Assembly: GCA_009829735.1 (NCBI GenBank)
Contig: CM020618.1
Location: 22,863,346 to 22,927,345 of the forward strand
DNA: 64,000 bases
Reading direction: 5' to 3'
Source of the DNA: Pyropia yezoensis
Lineage: Eukaryota; Rhodophyta; Bangiophyceae; Bangiales; Bangiaceae
How positions within the stretch are numbered: the first letter of the stretch is position 1; each line of letters begins with the position of its first letter. This document shows positions 54,901 to 64,000 of this stretch, piece after piece. Position numbers and translations under genes: made by a program. The notes below the pieces were generated by a model. That model was not told the origin of the DNA and did not search any database. It saw only the letters and a program-made list of their open reading frames with translations.

Positions 54901-57171
54901 TTGCGTTTTGTCGACGCCCCGTACGTACTGGACTCTGCAACTACTTCTCGTGCTCGTTGGCTCCCCGCGGCGGTGTGTCCGGCCCCCGCTCTGCGTTCCG
55001 CCTACCGACGTGCTCGCCCTCCCCTGCCTTCCACGTCGGAGGCCCTCCCACGGGGGGTCCCGACGCCGACACCTCCACCGCCGCCCATGCTCCCTGTGCC
55101 CGACTTGTCTTCGTTCCGGCGGCTGGGCCGCGCCCCCAACCGCCGCGCGCGGCGGCTGGTACTACAACCCAAGCCTCCATTGGCGGGTCTCCCTCCGCAT
55201 GTCACCGCCCGCCGCGCGTGGCGAGTGTGGCGGTCACTCGGCGCCAGTGGCTGGGTTCTTCACGTTCTGACGGCCGGTGTCAAGCTCCCATGGCAGCGCG
55301 CTCCGCCCCCTTTTTGCGCGCGGCCCATTCAACAGCCCCCGGAGGTCGAAGCGTGGGGCGAGACGGAGGTCCAGCGCTGGGTTGCGAACGGCTTTGGTCG
55401 CCGGGCCACTCTCGCGGAGCAGACGTCGGCCCAATGGACGAGCGCGACCTTTGTGGCGGACGTGGAGCGCAAACCGCGGCTGGTGGTCGCCTTGTCCCCT
55501 CAGAACGCGTACTTATACGACCGGCGCTTCAAGTACGAGTCGATCCCTGCGTTTGTTTCTATGCTCAAAAGGGGCGACCACATGGCCAGCTGGGACGTGG
55601 CCGATGCGTTCTACCACATCCGGCTGGCCCAACGGGAGCAGTTGCGCTTAGCTTTTCGGGTCGGGAAGACGCTGTACGTCGCCCTGACTCTGCCGTTTGG
55701 CCTGAAACTTGCCCCTTGGGCACTGACCAAGCTGCTGCGCCCCGTGAATCAGCACCTCCGCTCACTGGGCTACCTCATCCCGCTGTACATGGACGACTTT
55801 GCCATCTCCGTGGACCAGCCCGAGCCGGTGTCGGCGGCGCAGGCCACGGCGGCACGGGAGTTTGCGGGGGCTCTCTTCTCTCGCCTGGGCCTGCACGTCC
55901 ACCCCACGAAGGGCACGGCCACGGGCACGTGCCGTCTGGAGATACTGGGCTTTTTGATCGACACAGAGAGCTGCCTGCTGATTCTCCCTCCAGCCCGGCG
56001 GCACAAGCTGGTCGGGGCGGCTCACTCTCTCCACGGCGCTGCCGCGCTGGATCGCCGCCGGGTGCGCTCTCGGGCGCTCCAGCGGTTCTGTGACATGGCC
56101 GCGTCGGCGTCTCTGGCGATCCCTCTCAGCCGACACCGCCTCCGCTCCCTCCTCTCCTCACTCCGCGGCCCACGTGGCCGCTCGCGTCTGTCGACGCTGG
56201 CCATGCGGGATTTGACGTGGTGGGCGTCATTGCACACGAATATGGGAATTGGCCGGACTCTCTGAGAGGAGCCCACCGCTATGGACCTGGACACGGACGC
56301 CTCGTCGTTCGCCTGGGGGGCGGTCCGCGACAGGGTGACCCCCGCCCGGGGCTTCTTCGACCTCACATCTCGTGGCTTCCATATCAACCGGAAGGAGCTG
56401 TTGGCGATTATCTACGCAATCGAGTCGTTCCCGACGGCGTCGGGTCCCGGGGTCGTGCGCATTCGCACGGACAGCACGGTCGTGATGGCGGTCGTAAACT
56501 CCCTTTGCTCCCGCTCCCCCTCCCTCCACCGGGACGTCACCCGGCTGCGTCGCCTGCTCCGCGCTCGTGGCCTCGGCATCGAAGCCACGTGGCTGGCGTC
56601 CGAGGAGAACAAATGGGCGGACCGTCTTTTGCGCGAGGAGGACTCTACGGATTGGCACCTCTCGCGGTCGGCGTGGGAGCAGGTGGACCGCGCCTGGGGT
56701 CCCCTCACGATCGACCGTTTTGCCACCCCCCTCTCCACGATGCTCGTTCGGTTCAACGCGCGGCGGGCCTGCCCCGGCGCGGAAGCAGAAAACGCGATGG
56801 CGCAGTCCTGGGCTCGCGACGCCAACTACTGCGCCCCGCCAATCGCGATGGCGGCGACCGTCCTCCGCAAGATATTCGAGGAGCGGGCCACGGCAGTCGT
56901 TGTCCTCCCGGAGTGGCCGGCTCAGCCCTGGTGGCGCCGGGCCGTATCCCGAGCGCACGCGTCGGTCGTCCTGCCGGCGGCAGCCATCCAGTATACCCGC
57001 GGGTGTTACGCCAAGCCTTCCGAGGATTCGTCCTGGCGAATGGTCGCGTTTTACTTCCGGCGGGGGGGGATACCCCCAACGGCCGACGCTGGCGCTCCCT
57101 TGCCGCGGATTCCCTCGTGGCCTCCCTCGGCTCCACGAGCGCTGGCGCCCGCACCGCCGCCCAATTGTTAA
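54901..57171 (+). pseudogene. DIRS reverse transcriptase/RNase H, one in-frame stop
   Basis: The frame is -1 relative to the gag ORF and is already open before 54830, so the two overlap. Reverse transcriptase motifs: LVVALSPQNAYLYDRRFKYE, MASWDVADAFYHIRLAQREQ, ALTLPFGLKLAPWAL and the catalytic PLYMDDFAIS (about 55780-55810). A TGA at 56263-56265 (GRTL*EEPTAM; CGA to TGA would restore Arg) precedes RNase H: MDLDTDASSFAWGAV (first Asp), INRKELLAIIYAIE (Glu), RIRTDSTVVMAVVNS (Asp). Downstream DRFATPLSTMLVRFNAR resembles the C-terminal part of DIRS RNase H regions. Function is complete but for the one stop. Confidence 0.85.
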
Positions 57172-58187
57172 CCGGCGCCCTCGCGGCCTCCACAGCCGAC
57201 CGCTATGGTCGCCGATGGGATGCTTTTGTATCCTTTTGGCGCGCCAACGGCTGGTCCCCGCTGCCCGCACCTGCTGCGGCTGTTGCCTGCTACTTCGGCG
57301 TGCTATGCGAACGGCGTGTGACGCCCTCGAGCTTACAGGGCTATCTGTCCCCGATTAACTCTCGCCACGTTGACGCGGGCTTTCCTAAGCCTGAGATTGG
57401 TCCTATCATTTCGCGCCTCTGCGCGGGCTACCACCGCCTGCTAGCCGACGAAGCGCAAGAATTTCCTGCGGCCCGCACGTACATCCCCGCGCCCCTCATG
57501 TGGCGCATCGCCCTTCTTGCTGCCGCCGAGCCTTCCCATTCGTGGGCCACTCGCTGGACCGCGTGTGTGTGGCAGTTTGTTCTGGCTCGCCGCTCGGCTG
57601 AAATTCTCTCGCTGGAGCTCCGCGACATTCGTCTTCTTCCACCCGGTGGTGTCGCTGTACAAGTGCGCCGTTTTAAGGGTGGGGAGCGCCGCGCTATAAT
57701 GGAGCGCCTTACTCTATGCGTGCCCGCTGCTCCCGCTGGCGTCCCGCATGACCTCGCCATGGAGCTTCTCCTCCGGTTGCTGGCGCGGCTCCAGCGCGAG
57801 CGTGCCCCCCCGTCCCGCCTCATTTTCTCGGTCCCAGAGCTGGATCGCGCCCCAACCGCTGGGGACTTGACGTCGTGGCTGCTAGTTGCCGTTGCGCGGG
57901 TCGGGGCTCGGCCGCCACCTGGCGCGCTCTACTCGTCATTCTCGTGCCGCAGCGGTGGCGCCACGCGTCTCCATGCTTGTGGCGTCTCCCGGCCAGGTAT
58001 TGCCCGCATGTTGGGCCACTCGCGGAACGACCCTGCGGTGGCCGACGCCCACTACGTGGACGCCCTCGCCCCCGCCTCAATGGAGGCTTACTGGCTCGTC
58101 GGACGCTACACCCTGTCTCCTCCGGCGTTTGTTGCGGCCTCTCATGCTCCATCCCTTGGGCAGTCCGCGGTCAGTCGAGCGGCGTAA
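56217..58187 (+). CDS. DIRS tyrosine recombinase ORF
   Basis: Frame is -1 relative to the reverse transcriptase ORF. The stretch before about 57060 is probably only open by chance beneath RNase H; the recombinase proper covers about 57060-58187, so the true start is unresolved. Catalytic residues: Arg in ARRSAEILSLELRDI (about 57585-57630), the second Arg in SSFSCRSGGATRLHACG (about 57940-57970, with Ser where HxxR has His), His in IARMLGHSRND (about 58005-58030) and the nucleophile in DAHYVDALAP (about 58045-58075). A DIRS recombinase integrates a circular DNA copy. The stop codon TAA touches the start of the right repeat. Confidence 0.8.
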   Translation: MVGVIAHEYGNWPDSLRGAHRYGPGHGRLVVRLGGGPRQGDPRPGLLRPHISWLPYQPEGAVGDYLRNRVVPDGVGSRGRAHSHGQHGRDGGRKLPLLPLPLPPPGRHPAASPAPRSWPRHRSHVAGVRGEQMGGPSFARGGLYGLAPLAVGVGAGGPRLGSPHDRPFCHPPLHDARSVQRAAGLPRRGSRKRDGAVLGSRRQLLRPANRDGGDRPPQDIRGAGHGSRCPPGVAGSALVAPGRIPSARVGRPAGGSHPVYPRVLRQAFRGFVLANGRVLLPAGGDTPNGRRWRSLAADSLVASLGSTSAGARTAAQLLTGALAASTADRYGRRWDAFVSFWRANGWSPLPAPAAAVACYFGVLCERRVTPSSLQGYLSPINSRHVDAGFPKPEIGPIISRLCAGYHRLLADEAQEFPAARTYIPAPLMWRIALLAAAEPSHSWATRWTACVWQFVLARRSAEILSLELRDIRLLPPGGVAVQVRRFKGGERRAIMERLTLCVPAAPAGVPHDLAMELLLRLLARLQRERAPPSRLIFSVPELDRAPTAGDLTSWLLVAVARVGARPPPGALYSSFSCRSGGATRLHACGVSRPGIARMLGHSRNDPAVADAHYVDALAPASMEAYWLVGRYTLSPPAFVAASHAPSLGQSAVSRAA

Positions 58188-58396
58188 TGGGGCACACAGC
58201 TGTAGTGTTGGTTGCAGAGCGGACAGGTAGCGGACGGCTGCCATTGGCTGAGCCGGGCCCGTGCGGGCCCGGGCCTTCCTGTCCCCCCTCTGCGTGTGCG
58301 CTGGCTCCGCGGGCAGAGGTCTTGAGTGCCAGCGTGCGCGCGGCGGGACCGGCCGACCCCGGTCGGCACGTTTGTCTTCCTCGCCGTGTGCGCGTT
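58188..58396 (+). repeat. Right direct repeat (A2) of the DIRS element
   Basis: 209 bp, same length as the left copy; differences noted at TGAAG/TGTAG, GTCCTCC/GTCCCCC and CCGCCGG/CCGCGGG. Confidence 0.9.
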
Positions 58397-59516
58397 CCCT
58401 CCCACCTCCCTTGCGTTGCGCGTTTTCCGCGCTCTGCCACGATGCCGCTCGTCTTTGCCTCTCTCTGCCCGTTTGTCTTCCTCTTCTTTCTTGCTTCGAG
58501 CGCGGGTCATCGCCCGCTTTGTTTGTCTCATCCGGTCGGTTTTCTCCCGGATGCTGGGTCCAATTAAACAAGTATCAATTGGGCCGCGTTACGCCCGCGA
58601 GCAGCCGCATGGAAAGTGCAGGCGGGGGTGGGCCAGAAATAAAATCCATCATGCCACGTGGCTCTTTCCAGACCGGTTGCAGTGGAGGTCGTACCAAGTG
58701 CCTGAAAAAGCCGTAGCGCTGCAGACCGCGCTGTCGGGACGGTCGCTCCAGCCGGGGACACAACGCCCCCGCTCCGCCCCGCGACGCCTCGCCGCCGACG
58801 CGGCGGTGGGCGTTTGTGCGCCACCCCTTTGGCCAGCCGCCCTCTCTGCGGTGGCGACTCCCGTTGGGCCCAGTTTGTACCTTTGGACGTGCGGCCGTCA
58901 CACGGCGAGTGGTGGGCGCGCCACCCCACCACGACAGATCTTGGCGCCGCCCGCCATTGGCAACAGTCGTACATACAGCAGACTTCCGGCCGGCCGCGGC
59001 CACCTTCTCTGGCGCTTTATTCGAGCACGAGAGCATCCTTCCCCTCGGGTCGCTTCACCCCACAGGCGCCCACACGGTGTCAAGTTCACCCTTCCCCCCT
59101 CAGCCGAGCTCGTCCCGACTCCCCTCCGCATCCCCTGGAGGACCCAGAGCCCCCTCCCCCCGGGCCGGCCGCTTTCCCATCCCCCTGGCCGGCCGTGTTC
59201 ATCTCACTTTTCCCCGCCCAACCCTTGGCAGCCTCGACCGGTTGTGTCCTTCCCCCCCAGGCCGCGTCACGCCCCTCCTTCCCTGAACCCAAGCCAAGTC
59301 CTTGTGCCAGACGGCACCAATGCCCGAGTGATGGCCTGCGGGCCCGGGGGAGGGGGGCGGCCCCCCCCCTCCCGAGCCAGGAGAACGGAACCCGCCCCCC
59401 GCGTCGGACGCGGAATAGGAAGAGCCCGCCCCCCCCACCCGCCGGCCGGTCCGCCCGGACCCCGCCGCAGATGATCGCCGCGTCTAGCCCTGCCTATTGA
59501 CGGCATCCCCGACTGA
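58397..59516. other. No supported gene
   Basis: Starts with a pyrimidine-rich stretch that may still belong to the DIRS element (up to about 58580, ending near CCAATTAAACAAG). AATAAA occurs near 58639. The rest is C-rich with compositional ORFs. Confidence 0.4.
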
Positions 59517-60542
59517 GTGGACTACTGGGAAGTGACAGTGACCGCCCGCTCTGAGGACGATCTCAAGCTGTGGCATCTCACTGGGGACCCGCGTCTGTTC
59601 GCCAATCCCAATCACGATAGCGTCTTTGGGCTCATGGGCAACAACGTCGATGACTTCGCCCACGGCGGCAACGAGGCTTTTCAGGAGCTGACGCTGAAGA
59701 CTCTCAAGGTCTTTGAGGCGAAACCAATGGAATGGGACTGTTTTGACTTTGTCGTCGTCTCTATCAAGACCGTACCTGGTTTACCACCTTCCTTCACCCT
59801 GGTTCAGGAGAAGTATGTGGACGCCGCCGTGATCCAGGCTTTGGACATCGATTATTAGACTTTTGTCTCTGTGCGTTCTTGCTTCGCATGGTTGGCACAT
59901 AGCCGGCCGGACCTGTACTGCGCCATGATTCGCTCGGCGCAAGTGACAGCTACGTCGTTTGGCACTCGCCACGTGCAGGAGCTGAGCAGGACCATCTAGC
60001 GCGCGAAGGTGACGGCAAGCCTTAGCCTATCGTACACCCCGCTCGATCGGGAGACGCTGCATCTGCGCGTCTACGCCGATGATTCTTTTGCCAACAACGA
60101 CGACCAATCGTCGCTGATTCGCTACGTCCTGCTGCTGTGCGACGGCACGGACAAGTGCCACGTACTGGTCTATTCAAGCAAGAAGGCTCGTCGGGTGGTC
60201 CAAAGCATCATGTCGGGGGAAGTGTATGGTTTTGCCGACGTCCTTGATGCGGCCTACACCATCAAGCACGACTTAGAGCGCATTCACCGGCAGCACCTGC
60301 CGCTTGTCAGGCTCACATACTCGAGGCAGTTGTTTGACGTCGTCACTAGAGCGTCACACACCACCGAGAAGCGGCTCTTGATCGATGTGGCGGCGGCGCG
60401 GGAGGCCTACAAGTGGATCGAGATCTCAAACGTGGGCTTGAAACCTCCCGTCCCGTCCTGCTTGACTTATGTTGGGAGCAGGAGATGGCGCGGCTCGTCG
60501 CGCAGCCGGACGCGGTTCGCGTCGAGCATCGTTGGGTGCTGA
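59517..60542 (+). pseudogene. Copia reverse transcriptase / RNase H remnant
   Basis: A single frame with stops at 59856-59858 (TAG) and 59997-59999 (TAG). It begins inside reverse transcriptase: GNNVDDFAHGGNEAF carries the VDD catalytic pair, then KVFEAKPMEWDCFDFVVVSI and SRPDLYCAMIRSAQVTATSF. RNase H follows: SYTPLDRETLHLRVYADDSF, then YVLLLCDGTDKCHVLVYSSK, SGEVYGFADVLDAAYTIKHD, RLTYSRQLFDVVTRASHTTE and KRLLIDVAAAREAY. This is the C-terminal third of a Copia polyprotein distinct from the intact element at 4217-9037. No LTRs were found around it. The coding match fades after about 60440; the frame ends at 60542. Confidence 0.8.
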
Positions 60543-60846
60543 ATCAGCAGGACGACCTACATGCCCAACTCTGGCGCGCCCGGGTCGGGCGGGGTGAGGT
60601 TGTACTCAACCCATCTTTGGGGTGTGCGACTTTGTCGCTCCCGTGCTGCCGCGGGACACTGACTACCCTGCCGGTGCTCGGGGAGTTGCAGGTGCTGCGA
60701 CACTCGTCGTGTTTGGGCAAATCGTTCCCGCTACCAAACGGTAGCCCGGCTTTGAGTACATCCCGGGAGATCCCCGTCTCTGTCGTTGTGAGCACCCTTC
60801 CCGCCCATGTCTAGGCTGAAGTCTGCGGCGAGCTCGCCGCGCAACC
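60543..60846. other. Short gap between the Copia remnant and the convergent ORF
   Basis: Copia-like protein may continue in a second frame to about 60600 (LVAQPDAVRVEHRWVLNQQD). Otherwise no feature; a 3' LTR for the second Gypsy element could lie here but was not recognised. Confidence 0.3.
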
Positions 60847-62007
60847 ATGGCATTGTGGAGGATCAGTTTCGCACGGATAAAACGTGTGCGTTGCAGACCG
60901 GTAACGGTCGTGCGCCAGTGTACACTCTGTTGCGCCCGCATGGGTAGCAGGAGGGGTGAGAGGCCGCCCCGGCTTTCCGGTTTGACACCGGTCCGGGACT
61001 CCGACTTCGGTAGCCTGCTGGCCGCTCGGCCTGTGCATGCCTTGCAGGGTGTCTTCACCTTGGAGGTTACCCTCGGGCAGGCGTCTTCCTTGTTGCTGTC
61101 TGCTCGCCGGCAGGGCCGGCTGTTTCATCTCCCGCCGGGTGTCCGTCGGCACATGGGGGAGCTCCGCGTCGACGCCAGTGCTGCCCGAATGGGGTTTGCC
61201 CGAGAGTTGGAGGCCCTCCTGGCCGCTCACGATGCCGTGAACTGGGCAACGGTGTTGCACTTGCCCCCGTTTCTGGATCTGCAGGCTGGGGCTCTCCCCC
61301 TTCCGCGTCACTCCCGACGCGTTCGCCGCGCCCTCTCGGGTGAGGACGAATACCGTGGGTGGGCGACCACTGAGGCCGTCTCTGACTTGGGTATTCCTAT
61401 GGTCATCTATGATCATCTGGAGGTGGTGGCCCCGCGGTTCGGTAATCAGACTCCGATGGGAGCTGGTCGTCGTCCCTGTAGTGGTGGGGGACGTGAGGCG
61501 CCCCGTCGACGGGAAGAGTTCCGCCGGGCTTCCGATGGGCCTGCTTTCATGTGGTCTGCCCCTCCTCACTGCGCGTACCGTGCCCCGTACCGGGCGCTAC
61601 CGGCTCCGGTGGTGGCCGTATCGGCTCCTGCAGTGGCGATGTCAGCTCCTCCGGCTTTGCCGGTCGCCTCGTATGCCCCCGTTATGCCAGACGGGGGTCC
61701 CCGTCTTTGGTATGAGGGCGTTGACGCCCTTATTCCCCGCGAGTTGCGGGAGAGGCTCTCGGTTAGCTGGGGGGATATCCCCCAAGGTGCCGCAGTGGTT
61801 GGCTTTGCGCGTTGCTTGGGCGAGGTGCTGGACCACATTCAGAAAGCCCTGGAGTCAGTGGACGCTGGTCGCAGCAACCTGGTAAAGATTTGCACTGAGG
61901 TGACTAAGGCGGTCGACCGTCGTGAGATTGCCGACCAGTGGAGTGCGGCGGTGTTCGCGACGACGCGTGAGTGGCCGCCTTCTGCTGGTGTGGGTATCCC
62001 CTACTGA
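60847..62007 (+). CDS. Opposite-strand ORF next to a second Gypsy chromovirus (386 aa, unknown)
   Basis: ATG in AACCATGG, an excellent start context, then an uninterrupted frame to TGA. An N-terminal basic region is followed by MGELRVDASAARMGFARELE, WATVLHLPPFLDLQAGALPL, a Pro/Ala/Tyr-rich middle and a helical C-terminus (LGEVLDHIQKALESVDAGRS, VDRREIADQWSAAVFATTRE). It faces the pol end of the second chromovirus across about 450 bp, the same arrangement as 37176-39293. Both end in a helical domain containing a xxA(D/Q)QWSxxF motif (IADQWSAAVF here, LAQQWSETFT there), a weak but suggestive resemblance. No known family. Confidence 0.6.
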   Translation: MALWRISFARIKRVRCRPVTVVRQCTLCCARMGSRRGERPPRLSGLTPVRDSDFGSLLAARPVHALQGVFTLEVTLGQASSLLLSARRQGRLFHLPPGVRRHMGELRVDASAARMGFARELEALLAAHDAVNWATVLHLPPFLDLQAGALPLPRHSRRVRRALSGEDEYRGWATTEAVSDLGIPMVIYDHLEVVAPRFGNQTPMGAGRRPCSGGGREAPRRREEFRRASDGPAFMWSAPPHCAYRAPYRALPAPVVAVSAPAVAMSAPPALPVASYAPVMPDGGPRLWYEGVDALIPRELRERLSVSWGDIPQGAAVVGFARCLGEVLDHIQKALESVDAGRSNLVKICTEVTKAVDRREIADQWSAAVFATTREWPPSAGVGIPY

Positions 62008-62453
62008 AGGTTGTCGCTATGAGCGCGAGGGACCTGGTGACCCATATGGTGGCCGGGCTGTCGTGAGTATAAACTCATCCCCTCAGGAGGCATTGCGCGA
62101 CTCTACCTTCGCCTTCGGGGAGTACCCCTTCTGGCTTAGTCGTGGCATGCCACGGGCCCTCTCACCCCCCGACCCATCCTAGTTGGGTAGTACTTGTGAA
62201 GGTCGTGCTTCCTTACCTTGTCACTTGACTTCATAGGTGTAGGTGTACCCTGGTGTAATCCCCAAGCTACTTCGATATATTCGGGAGTTCTCTTCTATCT
62301 ATAAGTCAAAACTTATTAAGGTTGAGTGTCCACTTAGTTTGCCTGATCTTGACTTGACTTTGTAAACCTAAGTCTTGCCTCATCCATTTTACACCCGACT
62401 TAGTGTGTCAAAGCCCCACCTCCCAACAGCCAAAGTCGGTGTTGGTTAGGCTC
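62008..62453. other. A+T-richer spacer between convergent ORFs
   Basis: No ORF. The drop in G+C and several TTATTAAG/TGTAAAC-like spots would suit 3' ends for transcripts from both sides, but no canonical AATAAA was seen. Confidence 0.35.
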
Positions 62454-64000
62454 TTACAGGAGGTTGTGTCGTCTCATGTATGGCATGAAGATATGGCGGG
62501 GCAGTTCATCCGCCTGCGCCCAGGTCGGCGAGTCGTATCCGACCCAAACTACCTTCACGTACCCGGGTTCTGCTAGGCCAGGGTCCGTTTGTCCGACGAT
62601 GCTCTCTACCTGGTATCGGATTTCTTCCGGGCCCACCGGGTTATCTGACCGGTGGGGGCTAAGAGCTTCATGTAGCAACCCAGTCGGTACCGGCTGAGGC
62701 TGCTCCGGCTTCGGTGCTGGTGTGACATCATTTATACAGATGCGTTCTATCTCCGTATTGGAGTAAAAGATGACCGAGTGGGCATCTCTGTGCAGGATCT
62801 GGAACGGTCCCTTGACCGGCTACATGAGCTTGTTCCGTCGGAGCTTCTGGTGTCGTATGTGTTCCCAGTCACCTGGTTCCCGGGTCGCGTTGCGGACCCG
62901 CAGTCGGGCGACGAAGTTCTCCTTGTACCAAAGTTGAGTTCGGTCAACGGCACCCACGAGCTTGGGGATCAACCACGATAGGTTAGCCAACCGAGCCAGG
63001 TGGATCCGATCGGCTTGTCGCCCCATCGGTGTGTCATGCCGAGTGTACCTGCCTCTTTGCAGGGTTAGGTTCCCCACGCCCAGAGGCATGAACCACTCCA
63101 GTGGGGCAATGCTAGTGCTCCGGTGTGACCTGGGTTTGTTTGCGAGGGTTAGCACGGCCAAAAGCCTGTCCCACGTATTGGTGTTCTCAGCCACGTAGCA
63201 CTGTAGCGTCTTGACCATGGTGCGGCTGAACCGTTCCACCTGCCCGTTGGTCTGCGGGTGGTAGTCTGACGCCCAACGTGGTTGGATCCCGAACATGCCC
63301 ATGACCTGGGTAAAAAATGTCGAAGTCAGATTAGCTTCGTTAGCGGAGGGGAGCTGCTTCATCACTTCGTGTGAACTGATCCAGTTTTCAACCACTGCGT
63401 TCATAATAGTGTATTCCGTGTCATCCGGGATGACTGCTGCTCGCGACAGCTTTTTGAAGCGTTCAGACATGACATGTTTAAACCTGTTCCTCCGTTTCCG
63501 GAGGCGGCCCGAGTGTGTCGGGTGGGACTTGCTGGTTGGGCCCATTGAGTGGGAATCGTTTCATGGCGAATGCCTGCAGATGAAGACCGATACAGTTACG
63601 TGCACATGGGTGACACCCCCGTACGTGGTCGACTACATCGACGGCCATTGCTGGCCAGTAGATGATGCTTCGCATGGCCGCGAGTATTCGTGAGCCCTCC
63701 GGGTGTCCGGCTGTCGGGTTCTCATTTTCCCATTCCATCACGGCTTGCTGTCAGGATACGGGCACCACGACTTGGTGTCGTCCGTCGGCGGGTGCCCGCC
63801 GGTATATGAGTCCATCCTCATTCTCGGAGATGATGCCTGACGTTCCGGCCAGGTGTTTAGCGCGATGGCGCCTACAGTCATGGTCATTGGCCTGTGCTTC
63901 GCGGAAGTCCTCGAGGGTCAGACGGCAAGCGGTGTGGTCCATGGTATGGTCAACCATACCTTGTGTGGCATTGCCCACCATGCGTACCCCAGATGGTGGG
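62454..64000 (-). pseudogene. Second Gypsy chromovirus: integrase and chromodomain, decayed, runs off the window
   Basis: Read from the window edge: VDHTACRLTLEDFREAQAND, then a TGA (63753-63751, PVS*QQAVMEW, likely CGA), integrase zinc domain (GHPEGSRILAAMRSIIYWPA, HVRGCHPCARNC), first catalytic Asp in PPDTLGPPPET, a frameshift near 63480-63530, then HVMSERFKKLSRAAVIPDDT, SANEANLTSTFFTQVMG and HPQTNGQVERFSRTMVKTLQ. A TAG at 62822-62820 (KLM*PVKGPFQ) precedes the chromodomain YQVESIVGQTDPGLAEPGYV and VWVGYDSPTW, ending YMRRHNLL. The second catalytic Asp (normally in a DNG motif) reads Ala in SANEAN, so integrase is inactive. It is a different family from the element at 36416-46066. Confidence 0.85.

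Larger units (their letters stand above)
52839..58396 (+). mobile_element. DIRS-type tyrosine-recombinase retroelement with direct terminal repeats (5558 bp)
   Basis: Two 209-bp direct repeats flank a gag-like ORF, a reverse transcriptase/RNase H ORF and a tyrosine recombinase ORF. Having a recombinase in place of an integrase defines the DIRS order; direct rather than inverted repeats point to the PAT/Ngaro side. The typical extra repeat pair (B1/B2 around the right A repeat) was looked for and not found. No 5-bp target duplication is expected or seen. No methyltransferase domain is present. Confidence 0.85.

Noticed and set aside
53286..56093. A 935-codon plus-strand ORF across the DIRS gag and reverse transcriptase
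   Set aside because: Third frame of the same region; the real domains lie in the other two frames.
1..64000. A non-standard genetic code that reads stops as sense
   Set aside because: All three stop codons end intact ORFs in the window (TGA for Copia, TAG for the DIRS gag, TAA for the Nudix gene), and internal stops fit Arg, Gln and Trp parents rather than one amino acid.
1..64000. CRISPR arrays or bacterial operons
   Set aside because: No regularly spaced repeats with unique spacers; splice sites and eukaryotic retroelements show this is nuclear eukaryotic DNA.

Overview
The window looks like nuclear DNA of a G+C-rich, intron-containing eukaryote, most likely an alga or another protist. 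The evidence is eukaryotic host genes with GT..AG introns (a four-exon Nudix hydrolase, a three-exon gene of unknown function), a fragment of the 26S proteasome gene RPN2, a Crinkler/RHS-type gene, and five kinds of transposable element. A red alga with a G+C-rich genome (Porphyra/Pyropia-like) would fit the composition, but that is only a guess.

Layout. 1-12240 is strand-polarised CCG-rich simple sequence, split by a complete and very young Ty1/Copia retrotransposon (4217-9037; apparently identical 206-bp LTRs, 5-bp target duplication). 12397-12988 holds a damaged N-terminal piece of RPN2. 14267-17314 is a Crinkler/RHS-like P-loop NTPase plus PD-(D/E)XK nuclease gene with an in-frame stop. 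18026-23565 is mostly non-coding, including a GGC-rich block. 23566-27747 encodes a Helitron Rep-helicase, interrupted once and truncated after helicase motif II. 28871-30447 is a compact gene of unknown function with TATA box, three exons and polyadenylation signal. 30450-36415 is largely simple sequence, including a perfect 88-bp GCG tract. 36416-46066 is a 9.65-kb Ty3/Gypsy chromovirus on the minus strand (571-bp LTRs, two differences seen) that also carries a long ORF on the opposite strand between pol and its 3' LTR. 46067-49345 holds a decayed ORF and a non-autonomous TA-flanked inverted-repeat element. 51291-52689 (minus) is the Nudix gene. 52839-58396 is a DIRS-type tyrosine-recombinase retroelement whose left repeat lies 150 bp upstream of the Nudix start codon. 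59517-60542 is a Copia reverse transcriptase/RNase H remnant, followed by a second chromovirus (62454-64000, minus, running off the window), again with a convergent ORF (60847-62007).

Themes. Most of the sequence is mobile DNA or low-complexity DNA. Coding capacity in the elements is often complete apart from isolated in-frame stop codons, nearly all explicable as single C-to-T or G-to-A changes (CGA to TGA, CAA/CAG to TAA/TAG, TGG to TAG), so a transition-type mutational process acting on repeats is a reasonable hypothesis. The most novel architecture is the convergent extra ORF at the pol end of two different chromoviruses. All functional calls come from reading motifs by eye; no database search was possible.
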